Shown: piece by piece, positions 7,656 to 14,159 of the stretch
Position numbering within the stretch: the stretch's first letter is position 1
Layout: each line of letters starts with the position of its first letter
DNA from: Chloroflexota bacterium
GTDB taxonomy: Bacteria; Chloroflexota; Dehalococcoidia; Lucifugimonadales; GCA-002694895
Assembly (NCBI GenBank): GCA_002711005.1
Contig: PAHZ01000028.1
Location: 3,423-37,530 of the forward strand
DNA length: 34,108 nt
Direction: 5' to 3'
Translations under genes and position numbers: made by a program
The notes under the pieces: generated by a model
Databases searched by the model: none
What the model was told of the DNA's origin: nothing
The model's input: the letters and a program-made list of their open reading frames with translations, nothing else

Positions 7656-8783
7656 TTAACACGGACATTCTTCTCCGCAAGCTCCAAGATCATCTAAATA
7701 CAAACCTTCTTTACGGTATTCTTCTAAAAATTCAATATCAATATCTAAACGTTCACAAATTGCTTTGGATACAACTCCAAATCTCTGTCTGTATTTGTAT
7801 ATGAAGCATAAGATCAGATCTTCATGGCGAACTTGTGGTCCAACAAGAAATAATCCTGGAGTTTTTCTTGATTCATCATGTTCATTTAGTAAAACATAAG
7901 ATTTACTTTCATCCCAATCAAACAAATCCTTAACCATTACCAAACTACTTTCAAATCCAGTTGCTAAAATAGGGGGGGTTTTACTTTTGTAATCAGAAAA
8001 TATTTCATCATTTACATGAATATGATATTTGTTATTTATTAACTTTACGTCTGTAATTTTAGAATTGTCAACAATATTAATTCTTTCATTAGGCATTTCC
8101 TCTTCTAATCTGTCTATAGTATAAGGAGATAGATTTTCACTTGGGTCAGTTGTTCTTTTTTTTGTATTTGAATCTGGATTACTTTCTAATACAACAGTTT
8201 TTTTACCCAATCTACTTAAATGAATTGCTGCATCAATACCACTCTCATTACCACCAATGATATAAATTTGATCACCTTCAATTTCTTTCCAACTTTCTAC
8301 TTGGCTGTTATGGATACATAATTCAGAACCCGAAAATACTTCTGTATTTGGATATTGAAATTCTCCTGCAGCCCAAATCAAAAAGCGTGACTTAATGGTC
8401 TCTCCACCTTTGATTTGAATATTGAAATTATCTTTAGAATATATTACCTTCTCAACATCTGTGTTTTCTCTAATAGGCAATTCAAAATGTTTTGAAATTA
8501 ATCTCAAATATTTTGCGTATTCTTGCCCAGTTGGATGCTCTGTTTCAAGAGTAAATGCCGGAGACGTGCCAGATGCAATCGAATTAAGATCAATATGACT
8601 CCAATAATTAGTAGTAAACGAAGGAGTTATAAATCGCATTTCTTTTGGCCATTTATCAAAAGTATTTCCTACCTGATTCCTTTCAAGAACAATCATTTTT
8701 TCAATTCCAATATCTTTAAGCATAGAAGCTATCCCTATACCAGAGGGACCCGCACCAACAATAACAACATCATAATTTTTCAT
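7656..8783 (-). CDS. FAD/NAD(P)-dependent oxidoreductase with cysteine-rich C-terminal tail
   Basis: A 375-residue two-dinucleotide-binding flavoprotein. The FAD motif GAGPSGIG is at residues 11-18, with VLERNQVGNTFDKWP after the second strand. A second NAD(P) Rossmann motif, IIGGNESGIDAA, lies near residue 175, and there is an ATGFE motif. It looks like the YpdA/flavin-monooxygenase-like branch of the pyridine nucleotide-disulfide oxidoreductases, but no redox CxxC is seen in the core. Instead it ends ACGEECPC, a compact set of three cysteines that could bind metal or serve as a redox tail. It is divergent from a Fur-family regulator and nickel transporter and followed by a small membrane protein. 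The substrate is unknown. Confidence 0.75.
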   Translation of the reverse strand: MKNYDVVIVGAGPSGIGIASMLKDIGIEKMIVLERNQVGNTFDKWPKEMRFITPSFTTNYWSHIDLNSIASGTSPAFTLETEHPTGQEYAKYLRLISKHFELPIRENTDVEKVIYSKDNFNIQIKGGETIKSRFLIWAAGEFQYPNTEVFSGSELCIHNSQVESWKEIEGDQIYIIGGNESGIDAAIHLSRLGKKTVVLESNPDSNTKKRTTDPSENLSPYTIDRLEEEMPNERINIVDNSKITDVKLINNKYHIHVNDEIFSDYKSKTPPILATGFESSLVMVKDLFDWDESKSYVLLNEHDESRKTPGLFLVGPQVRHEDLILCFIYKYRQRFGVVSKAICERLDIDIEFLEEYRKEGLYLDDLGACGEECPC

Positions 8784-8832
8784 TTATTCTCAACTTTTTG
8801 CATCAGTTTGTATAATATACTTAGTTCGAAAC

Positions 8833-8862
8833 ATTATATAAGTATGAAAATAATACCGTCAA
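8833..8862 (-). promoter_or_regulatory. Promoter of the FAD oxidoreductase gene
   Basis: On the minus strand TTGACG (8862-8857) and a perfect TATAAT (8838-8833) are 18 bases apart, predicting a start near 8826 and a leader of about 43 nt before the ATG at 8783. It is one of the best promoter matches in the window. Confidence 0.65.
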
Positions 8863-8900
8863 GTAGTATGAGTTTAGATACTTTGAAAAACAATGTGTGT

Positions 8901-8995
8901 TCTGTAAGTATGCATTGTGATTACCTGGATAGTTAATGAGCTATCAAAAAACTTCAAGATATATTTCTGACCATAGAAAATTGCATACTTACAGA
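8901..8995. repeat. Widely spaced 14-bp perfect inverted repeat in the divergent regulatory region
   Basis: TCTGTAAGTATGCA at 8901-8914 recurs as its exact reverse complement TGCATACTTACAGA at 8982-8995, with 67 bases between. One copy lies about 75-90 bases upstream of the predicted start for the FAD gene and the other about 60-75 bases upstream of the predicted start for the Fur-family gene. Two oppositely oriented operator half-sites for a shared regulator is the simplest reading. The element differs from the Nur-type box at 9469-9491. Confidence 0.6.
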
Positions 8996-9042
8996 TTAAT
9001 TATTATATCAGTTTTGATTTTCTTTTGGAAAAAATTTTAATG

Positions 9043-9048
9043 TATAAT
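9043..9048 (+). promoter_or_regulatory. -10 element of the Fur-family regulator gene
   Basis: A perfect TATAAT ends six bases before the ATG at 9055, so the start site would fall at or next to the A of the start codon and the mRNA would be leaderless. The -35 is weak (TTTCTT at 9019-9024, spacing 18). No Shine-Dalgarno precedes the ATG. Confidence 0.5.
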
Positions 9049-9054
9049 TGAAGA

Positions 9055-9468
9055 ATGAATTTATTGAATAGTCTAAAAAAAAATGGATACAGAATCACAG
9101 AGTCTAGAAAACTAATATGTGAATTATTAGAAAGTAATATTCACTTTCACTTCAACGTAAAACAATTACACCAAAAAATAAATTCATTATCAAAAACAAA
9201 TATCGATCGTACAACCATTTATAGAACACTTGTAGCATTAGAGGAATTAGGATTGCTGCAACATTCTCATATTCCTCATAAATCTGCCATATATTTTTTA
9301 AATAACAATAATCAAAATGTGCATTTAATATGTGAAATGTGCGACAAAATTGTAGATGTTGAAAATCATTCAGTAAATTCTATAAATTTAATTTTACAAA
9401 AAGACACTAATTTTGACTCTATTAATAATAACTTTGTATTTGTAGGTAAATGCCCAGAATGTGATTAG
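9055..9468 (+). CDS. Fur-family metalloregulator, probably nickel-responsive (Nur-like)
   Basis: A 137-residue Fur-superfamily repressor. The winged-helix domain includes DRTTIYRTLVALEELGLL (residues 51-68). The dimerisation domain has the structural zinc site C93-x2-C96 and C133-x2-C136. HFH at 30-32, HSH at 70-72 and VHLIC at 89-93 are candidate sensory ligands. Downstream, after four bases, lies a TTGCAA-N5-TTGCAA inverted repeat, which matches the Nur box of Streptomyces as I recall it, followed by a NiCoT permease. That context makes a nickel sensor more likely than Fur, Zur or PerR. The subtype is an inference. Confidence 0.85.
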   Translation: MNLLNSLKKNGYRITESRKLICELLESNIHFHFNVKQLHQKINSLSKTNIDRTTIYRTLVALEELGLLQHSHIPHKSAIYFLNNNNQNVHLICEMCDKIVDVENHSVNSINLILQKDTNFDSINNNFVFVGKCPECD

Positions 9469-9491
9469 TTATTGCAACGAAGTTGCAATAA
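9469..9491 (+). promoter_or_regulatory. Nur-type operator upstream of the nickel/cobalt permease
   Basis: A perfect inverted repeat with 9-bp arms, TTATTGCAA and TTGCAATAA, around CGAAG. The core TTGCAA-N5-TTGCAA equals the Nur box consensus described for the nickel-specific Fur homologue of Streptomyces (recollection of the literature). The left TTGCAA doubles as the -35 hexamer of the permease promoter, so a bound repressor would block RNA polymerase. Confidence 0.75.
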
Positions 9492-9500
9492 GATTATAAT
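9472..9500 (+). promoter_or_regulatory. Promoter of the nickel/cobalt permease, leaderless
   Basis: TTGCAA (-35, 9472-9477) and TATAAT (-10, 9495-9500) are spaced by exactly 17 bases. The predicted start near 9507 coincides with the ATG at 9508, implying a leaderless mRNA. The operator overlaps the -35 and spacer. Confidence 0.7.
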
Positions 9501-9507
9501 TACTCAA

Positions 9508-10311
9508 ATGATAGAGATATTTAATTTAGAATCAACTTATTTTACTTTTCTAGACGAATCATTGCCAGATTCCAAATGGATAACAATGTTCGTTCTTGGA
9601 CTAGCTATGGGACTGCGGCATGCAACTGATGCTGATCACGTTGTTGCTGTTTCAACAATAGTTTCAAAATCCAGAAACATTTGGAGAGGCTTTTGGGTTG
9701 GTACATCATGGGGATTAGGTCATACTATTCCTCTATTAATTTTAGGGTTTATTATTCTTAATCTAAGAAGTTTAATGAATAATTATGAAAGTATCTCGCA
9801 TTATTTCGAATTACTTGTCGCAATAATGTTAGTAATATTAGGAATTCAAGCATTAGTAATTTCTATTAAAAACAGAGATTTAATCGGCTTGTTATTCAGT
9901 AGAGCATATAATTTTTTAAAATTACCTAAATTTAAAATTCACGATGATCAAGAGCATGATGCAGAAAGTGAAAAACATTCAAAATTAACATTCCACAAGC
10001 CTCATTTTAGAATGAAATCATTTGTAATTGGAATAATCCACAGCTTAGCAGGCAGCGCTGCTGTTATGTTAATGTTGCTACCTTCTATCAACAATGTGTT
10101 TAAAGGATTATTATTTATATCTCTATTTGGATTTGGCACAATCATTTCGATGTCATTAATGACTTTTCTTCTATCTCTTCCATTTGCATTAGGTAACAAC
10201 AACAAAAATTTAATCAAAGGATTAAGCGGTGTTGCGGGGATACTAAGTATAATACTTGGGATGCTTCTAGGATCAGATATTCTGTTTGAAACTGAATTTA
10301 TATGGTACTAA
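9508..10311 (+). CDS. NiCoT-family nickel/cobalt permease
   Basis: A 267-residue multi-pass membrane protein with the NiCoT signature RHATDADHVVAV (HX4DH, His38/Asp43/His44), followed by SWGLGHTIPLLILG and a second conserved SLAGSAAVMLML segment. NiCoT proteins import Ni2+ and/or Co2+ at high affinity. An in-frame TTG at 9472 would extend the N-terminus by 12 residues, but those bases form the operator/promoter, so I take the ATG at 9508. A cytoplasmic His/Glu-rich loop (about residues 145-165) is present. The gene follows the Fur-family gene and ends with its stop abutting the convergent AhpD-like gene. Nickel rather than cobalt is inferred from the Nur-like box. Confidence 0.88.
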   Translation: MIEIFNLESTYFTFLDESLPDSKWITMFVLGLAMGLRHATDADHVVAVSTIVSKSRNIWRGFWVGTSWGLGHTIPLLILGFIILNLRSLMNNYESISHYFELLVAIMLVILGIQALVISIKNRDLIGLLFSRAYNFLKLPKFKIHDDQEHDAESEKHSKLTFHKPHFRMKSFVIGIIHSLAGSAAVMLMLLPSINNVFKGLLFISLFGFGTIISMSLMTFLLSLPFALGNNNKNLIKGLSGVAGILSIILGMLLGSDILFETEFIWY

Positions 10312-10704
10312 TTATTTCAAATTATCATCTACTTGAACTTGATATGATTCTACTAACCTATTAGTTTCATTTGCCATCGCTACAACTGCAATTAATTCTT
10401 TAAGCATTTCGTCACTCATTCCTTTTGATTGAGCTGATTTTGTGTGAGATCTTATGCAATATTCACAACTGTTTGTCATAGAAACGGCAATGTAAATCAT
10501 CTCCTTAAATAAAGAACTCAGACTACCCTCTTTCATTACTTGTTTTAGAGAGTTCCATGTTCGCTCCAATGTGTCGGGATCATTTGCTATTGTTCTCCAA
10601 AAATTTGGAATTTTCTCAATTTTTCTTGATATTTTTATATCTTCAAATATTTTTTTTACTATAGCATTTGAAGTGTTTTCAGATATAGGTTTTAAAATGG
10701 TCAT
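10312..10704 (-). CDS. AhpD-like/carboxymuconolactone decarboxylase-family protein
   Basis: A 130-residue AhpD/CMD-fold helical protein. The redox-active CEYC near residue 74, followed by IRSHTKSA, is the hallmark of alkylhydroperoxidase D-like proteins. These usually work as peroxide or thiol-disulfide enzymes, though CMD-fold proteins are functionally diverse. I chose the ATG at 10704, preceded by GGAG at an appropriate distance (10716-10713). A longer reading to 10776 would overlap murQ. It may belong to the same protective repertoire as the Bcp/PrxQ enzyme elsewhere in this window, but the two are not linked. Confidence 0.82.
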   Translation of the reverse strand: MTILKPISENTSNAIVKKIFEDIKISRKIEKIPNFWRTIANDPDTLERTWNSLKQVMKEGSLSSLFKEMIYIAVSMTNSCEYCIRSHTKSAQSKGMSDEMLKELIAVVAMANETNRLVESYQVQVDDNLK

Positions 10705-10769
10705 TACTTTTTCTCCAATTAATATAAATGTATGATAATAATATAATAAATATTTAATAAGAAAAAATA

Positions 10770-11600
10770 ATGTCAACAGATTATGATAACGCTTCTATAG
10801 GTGATTTAATTGATGATTTTGTAATACAAGAAATTACTTTTAACGAAGTTATAAAAATAAATAAAAATAAAATTGAAAAACTAATTTTTGAATGTGCGAA
10901 AAGAATTCGTAATAAAAATAAAATATTTTTTGTTGGATCTGGAACTAGTGGAAGATTAGGTATGATTGAATCAGCAGAAATTTATCCTACTTTTGGAGAC
11001 AAAACCTATATCGGAATTATTGCAGGAGGAGAGAGTGCTATGACTAAATCAATTGAAGGCTCTGAAGACTCGTTAAACGAAGGAATAGATCAGCTTAATC
11101 TTCATAAATTAAATTCTGAAGATCTTATTATAGGGATAAGTACAAGCGGAACAACCCCATTTACAATAGCAACATTAAACAAATGCAAAAGTAAAAAAAT
11201 CAAAACCTGTTTAATATCTAACAAATCTCAAAATGATTATGATATAAATATCCAATTGGGTGTTCAAAAAGAAAAAATTTTAGGTTCTACCAGAATGTTA
11301 TCAGGGACATTAACAAAACAGTTATTAAATATGATCACAACTATTTCAATGATCAAATCAGGTAAAACTTATAAAAATTATATGGTAAACGTAAAACCCT
11401 TGAATAAAAAATTAATAAAAAGATCAATAGATATAATCAGCAAAATTACAAACACTAATGAAAAAGATGCAGAAATATTATTTAAAAAATCAAATTACCA
11501 AATCAAACATGCAATAGTAATGAACGTAAAGAAACTTGATTATGAAAATGCTAAAAAATTACTGAAAGACAATGATGGATTTTTAAATAAAATCATATAA
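10770..11600 (+). CDS. murQ: N-acetylmuramic acid 6-phosphate etherase
   Basis: A 276-residue SIS-domain protein resembling MurQ, which cleaves the lactyl ether of MurNAc-6-phosphate to give GlcNAc-6-phosphate and D-lactate in cell-wall recycling. VGSGTSGRLGMIESAE (about 55-70) and IAGGES...IEGSEDS (84-101) carry the equivalents of E. coli Glu83 and Glu114 (here Glu70 and Glu99). The N-terminus is about a dozen residues shorter than E. coli MurQ and lacks the TExxN segment. ASGRTP reads TSGTTP, so it is a divergent member. It starts the murQ-anmK-pseudouridine synthase-glycosylase operon, four bases before anmK. Confidence 0.85.
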   Translation: MSTDYDNASIGDLIDDFVIQEITFNEVIKINKNKIEKLIFECAKRIRNKNKIFFVGSGTSGRLGMIESAEIYPTFGDKTYIGIIAGGESAMTKSIEGSEDSLNEGIDQLNLHKLNSEDLIIGISTSGTTPFTIATLNKCKSKKIKTCLISNKSQNDYDINIQLGVQKEKILGSTRMLSGTLTKQLLNMITTISMIKSGKTYKNYMVNVKPLNKKLIKRSIDIISKITNTNEKDAEILFKKSNYQIKHAIVMNVKKLDYENAKKLLKDNDGFLNKII

Positions 11601-11603
11601 ATT

Positions 11604-12698
11604 ATGAAAAAAATTAATGTAATAGGATTAATGACTGGTACATCTTGTGATGGCATGGATTTATGCTTAATAGAATGCTACTTATCTGATGGAATCCCAA
11701 TTGGAAAAATCATTAAAACTAAGTATGTAAAATATTCAGAAGACTTTAGTAAATCATTATTAAAATTAAATATATCTCCAATAAAAGATATAGCTCAATC
11801 CCACATGGATTTGGGGAAATTGTGGTCTGTTGAAATAAACAATTGGGTCAAAAAAAACAAATTTAAAGTTGACTTAATTGGAATTCATGGTCAAACAATT
11901 TTTCATAATGGACAAAAATCAAGTATTCAAATAGGCGAACCTTTGTATATATCTAAAGTTCTAAAAATTCCGGTGATTTATAATTTCAGAATAAAAGATA
12001 TCATTAATAAAGGACAAGGAGCTCCTTTAATGCCTATAGTTGATAATTGGATATTTAAAAATACCAAAGAAAATATTATCACTTTGAATATAGGTGGGAT
12101 ATCAAACATATCTATTTTAAATCAAAACAAAAATATTTTAGGATTTGATACCGGTCCAGGAATGTCGTTGTCAGATCTTTATTGCTTACGCTTTTTATCC
12201 CAAAATTTTGACATAAATGGAAATCTTTCTTCAAAAGGGAATGTTGACACTAATCTTGTAAAAAAATGGATATGTAACGAAAAATTTATATTAGCCAATC
12301 CACCAAAAAGTGCCGACAAAGAACTATTTGGGTCTAAATGGATAGAAAAAAATATAAATGATTACAATTCACATGAAAACAACTTAGCGAATTTAGCTTA
12401 TTTTACTTCACTGTGTATATCTTTAAATATTAAAGCAAACAATCAAGCTAAAGATACTACAATTTATGTTTCTGGAGGAGGAATAAATAATAAATCAATT
12501 ATGAAAAATTTATCTGAACTTCTTCCAGAATACAATATTTTATCAATAGCAGAAAAAGGAATAGACCCAAAATACAAAGAGGCATATGCTTTTGCTCTAT
12601 TGGCAGCATCAAATTATTTTAATGTTGCAATCAACGCGAAATATATTACTGGGGCAGTGGAGCCATATATAATTGGAGAAACAGCATTATGGAGATAA
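11604..12698 (+). CDS. anmK: Anhydro-N-acetylmuramic acid kinase
   Basis: A 364-residue AnmK of normal length. It has IGLMTGTSCDGMD at the N-terminus, GIHGQTIFH, LNIGGISNIS, GFDTGPGMS and the C-terminal VSGGGINN, all part of the ASKHA kinase fold. AnmK hydrolyses the 1,6-anhydro bond and phosphorylates anhydro-MurNAc to MurNAc-6-phosphate, the substrate of the adjacent MurQ. The gene order therefore encodes two consecutive steps and implies the cell makes and recycles peptidoglycan. Its TAA stop lies one base before the chosen start of the next gene. Confidence 0.94.
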   Translation: MKKINVIGLMTGTSCDGMDLCLIECYLSDGIPIGKIIKTKYVKYSEDFSKSLLKLNISPIKDIAQSHMDLGKLWSVEINNWVKKNKFKVDLIGIHGQTIFHNGQKSSIQIGEPLYISKVLKIPVIYNFRIKDIINKGQGAPLMPIVDNWIFKNTKENIITLNIGGISNISILNQNKNILGFDTGPGMSLSDLYCLRFLSQNFDINGNLSSKGNVDTNLVKKWICNEKFILANPPKSADKELFGSKWIEKNINDYNSHENNLANLAYFTSLCISLNIKANNQAKDTTIYVSGGGINNKSIMKNLSELLPEYNILSIAEKGIDPKYKEAYAFALLAASNYFNVAINAKYITGAVEPYIIGETALWR

Positions 12699-12699
12699 T

Positions 12700-13413
12700 T
12701 TGAGAATAGCAAAGTATTTAGCATCACAAAACATTGGATCAAGAAGAGAAATTGAGAAATTTATCCAACAAAAGAGAATAAAAGTTAATGGTACAACTAT
12801 AAATTCTCCTATTACTTTTGTAAGTGACCAGGATAATATTCAGTTTGATAACAGATTAGTTGAGCACCAAGATAAAATAACGATACTTAAATTTCACAAA
12901 CCAATTAAATATATAACTTCTCACAAAAGACAAAATAACAAACCAATTATTTTTGACATTATTGACTCAAAATATAGAAATTATAAAACTGCTGGAAGAT
13001 TAGACTATTTTTCTGAGGGGCTTCTGATTTTATCTTCGGATGGAGAAGTTTCAAGAAATTTAGAATTGCCCAAAAATAAATTTAAAAGAGTATACGAAGT
13101 AACAATAAGTGGATTATTAAATGAAAAAAATCTAGCAAATATAAGCAAAGGAGGTATAATACAAAATCAAAAGTACAAACCTTTTTCTTATCAAATAATC
13201 TACGAGCAAAAAAAAACAACTAAGTTAAAATTAACTTTAGAAGAAGGAAAAAACAGAGAAATACGAAATATAATGTCATATTTAAAATTAAATATTTCTA
13301 AATTAAAAAGAATAGAATATGGTCCTTTTAAATTGAATTCTCTTAAATCCAAAGCTTTAGAAGTAGCTAATGAAAAAGAAATTGAGCAATATTATTCACA
13401 CATTAAAAAATGA
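12700..13413 (+). CDS. RsuA/RluB-family rRNA pseudouridine synthase
   Basis: The reading from TTG at 12700 gives 237 residues. An S4 RNA-binding domain (RIAKYLASQNIGSRREIE, then KRIKVNG) is followed by a pseudouridine synthase domain with the catalytic Asp102 in GRLDYFSEGLLIL and the LEEGKNREIRNI motif. I prefer TTG 12700 because GGAG sits five bases upstream (12691-12694) and the preceding stop is just before it. A TTG at 12673 would overlap anmK by 26 bases. Whether it targets 23S or 16S rRNA cannot be told. The stop overlaps the next start as ATGA. Confidence 0.88.
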   Translation: MRIAKYLASQNIGSRREIEKFIQQKRIKVNGTTINSPITFVSDQDNIQFDNRLVEHQDKITILKFHKPIKYITSHKRQNNKPIIFDIIDSKYRNYKTAGRLDYFSEGLLILSSDGEVSRNLELPKNKFKRVYEVTISGLLNEKNLANISKGGIIQNQKYKPFSYQIIYEQKKTTKLKLTLEEGKNREIRNIMSYLKLNISKLKRIEYGPFKLNSLKSKALEVANEKEIEQYYSHIKK

Positions 13414-14042
13414 TAAATTTATTTAATAAAAACGAATTGGTAAATGGAATCAGTTATCTTTCAAAAAGTTATCCTGTAATTAACAAATTAAATGCACAAT
13501 ATGGCACTCCCAATTTAGACCGTGGTACAAAAAATATTTTTCTATCATTACTTAGGTCTATTATTTCACAACAAATAAGTACAAAAGCTGCATATAGTGT
13601 GCATACAAAATTCAAAGCATTGTACCCAGAAAACAAAATAACTCCGAAGGCAGTATTAAGTACAACAAATTTGCAACTAAAATCAGTTGGATTGTCACGA
13701 CAAAAAATTGAATATATAAAATCCACAGCAACATTTTTTATTGAAACAAAGTATACCAACAAAAATTTGTCTTCGATGGAAGATGCTGATCTGAAAAACA
13801 AACTAATTACAATTAAAGGAATTGGGCCGTGGACAATTGATATGATATTAATATTTTCTCTTGGAAGACCTGATGTTTTTCCGGTTGGTGATTTGGCTAT
13901 AAGAAAAGGATTTAATATTCTATTCAAAAAAGAGCATACAGAGAAACAAATGATCAATGAAGCCAAAAATTGGAAACCTTATAGAACTATATTTTCTTGG
14001 TATCTATGGAGAGTTATTGACGGATCGTGGGAATCAATGTAA
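13410..14042 (+). CDS. alkA: DNA-3-methyladenine glycosylase II-like (AlkA/HhH-GPD)
   Basis: A 210-residue HhH-GPD protein. The helix-hairpin-helix (about 132-142, ITIKGIGPWT) is followed by the catalytic-Asp segment DVFPVGDLAIRKG, where Asp161 corresponds to AlkA Asp238. WKPYRTIFSWYLW near the end is the conserved AlkA WxPWRSxAxxxLW motif. It would remove alkylated bases in base-excision repair. It has only the catalytic domain and no N-terminal AlkA or Ada domain. The start overlaps the preceding stop (ATGA), so it is translationally coupled at the end of the murQ operon. Confidence 0.9.
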   Translation: MINLFNKNELVNGISYLSKSYPVINKLNAQYGTPNLDRGTKNIFLSLLRSIISQQISTKAAYSVHTKFKALYPENKITPKAVLSTTNLQLKSVGLSRQKIEYIKSTATFFIETKYTNKNLSSMEDADLKNKLITIKGIGPWTIDMILIFSLGRPDVFPVGDLAIRKGFNILFKKEHTEKQMINEAKNWKPYRTIFSWYLWRVIDGSWESM

Positions 14043-14084
14043 AAATTTTTTTTATGGTTTTAACATGCTTATGAAGGAAGGGGG

Positions 14085-14114
14085 TTGACAAGACGTTTTT
14101 TATTGTGCTATAAT
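14085..14114 (+). promoter_or_regulatory. Perfect consensus extended -10 sigma70 promoter, orphan
   Basis: TTGACA (14085-14090), an 18-base spacer ending in TGC, and TATAAT (14109-14114) form a full consensus promoter with an extended -10 (TGnTATAAT). The predicted start is near 14121. No plus-strand gene follows; a terminator hairpin begins two bases after the predicted start. Confidence 0.8.
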
Positions 14115-14122
14115 AGTTTCAC

Positions 14123-14151
14123 GTCAGCTTTAATTAGCTGGCTTTTTTTTT
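14123..14151 (+). terminator. Rho-independent terminator
   Basis: GTCAGCT (14123-14129) pairs with AGCTGGC (14136-14142) around a six-base loop, with one G-U pair, followed by nine T residues (14143-14151). It should terminate the murQ-anmK-alkA transcript and also any RNA from the promoter just upstream. Confidence 0.85.
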
Positions 14152-14159
14152 GGAATTTT

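Noticed and set aside
8523-8936. 137-codon open frame on the plus strand opposite the FAD oxidoreductase
   Set aside because: Antisense shadow of a clear flavoprotein, with basic low-complexity content and no family features.
9472-9507. TTG-initiated N-terminal extension of the nickel permease
   Set aside because: These bases form the operator, -35 and -10 of its promoter, and the start site would lie downstream of the TTG.
13469-13966. 165-codon minus-strand frame opposite the AlkA-like gene
   Set aside because: Shadow of a gene with clear HhH-GPD motifs.
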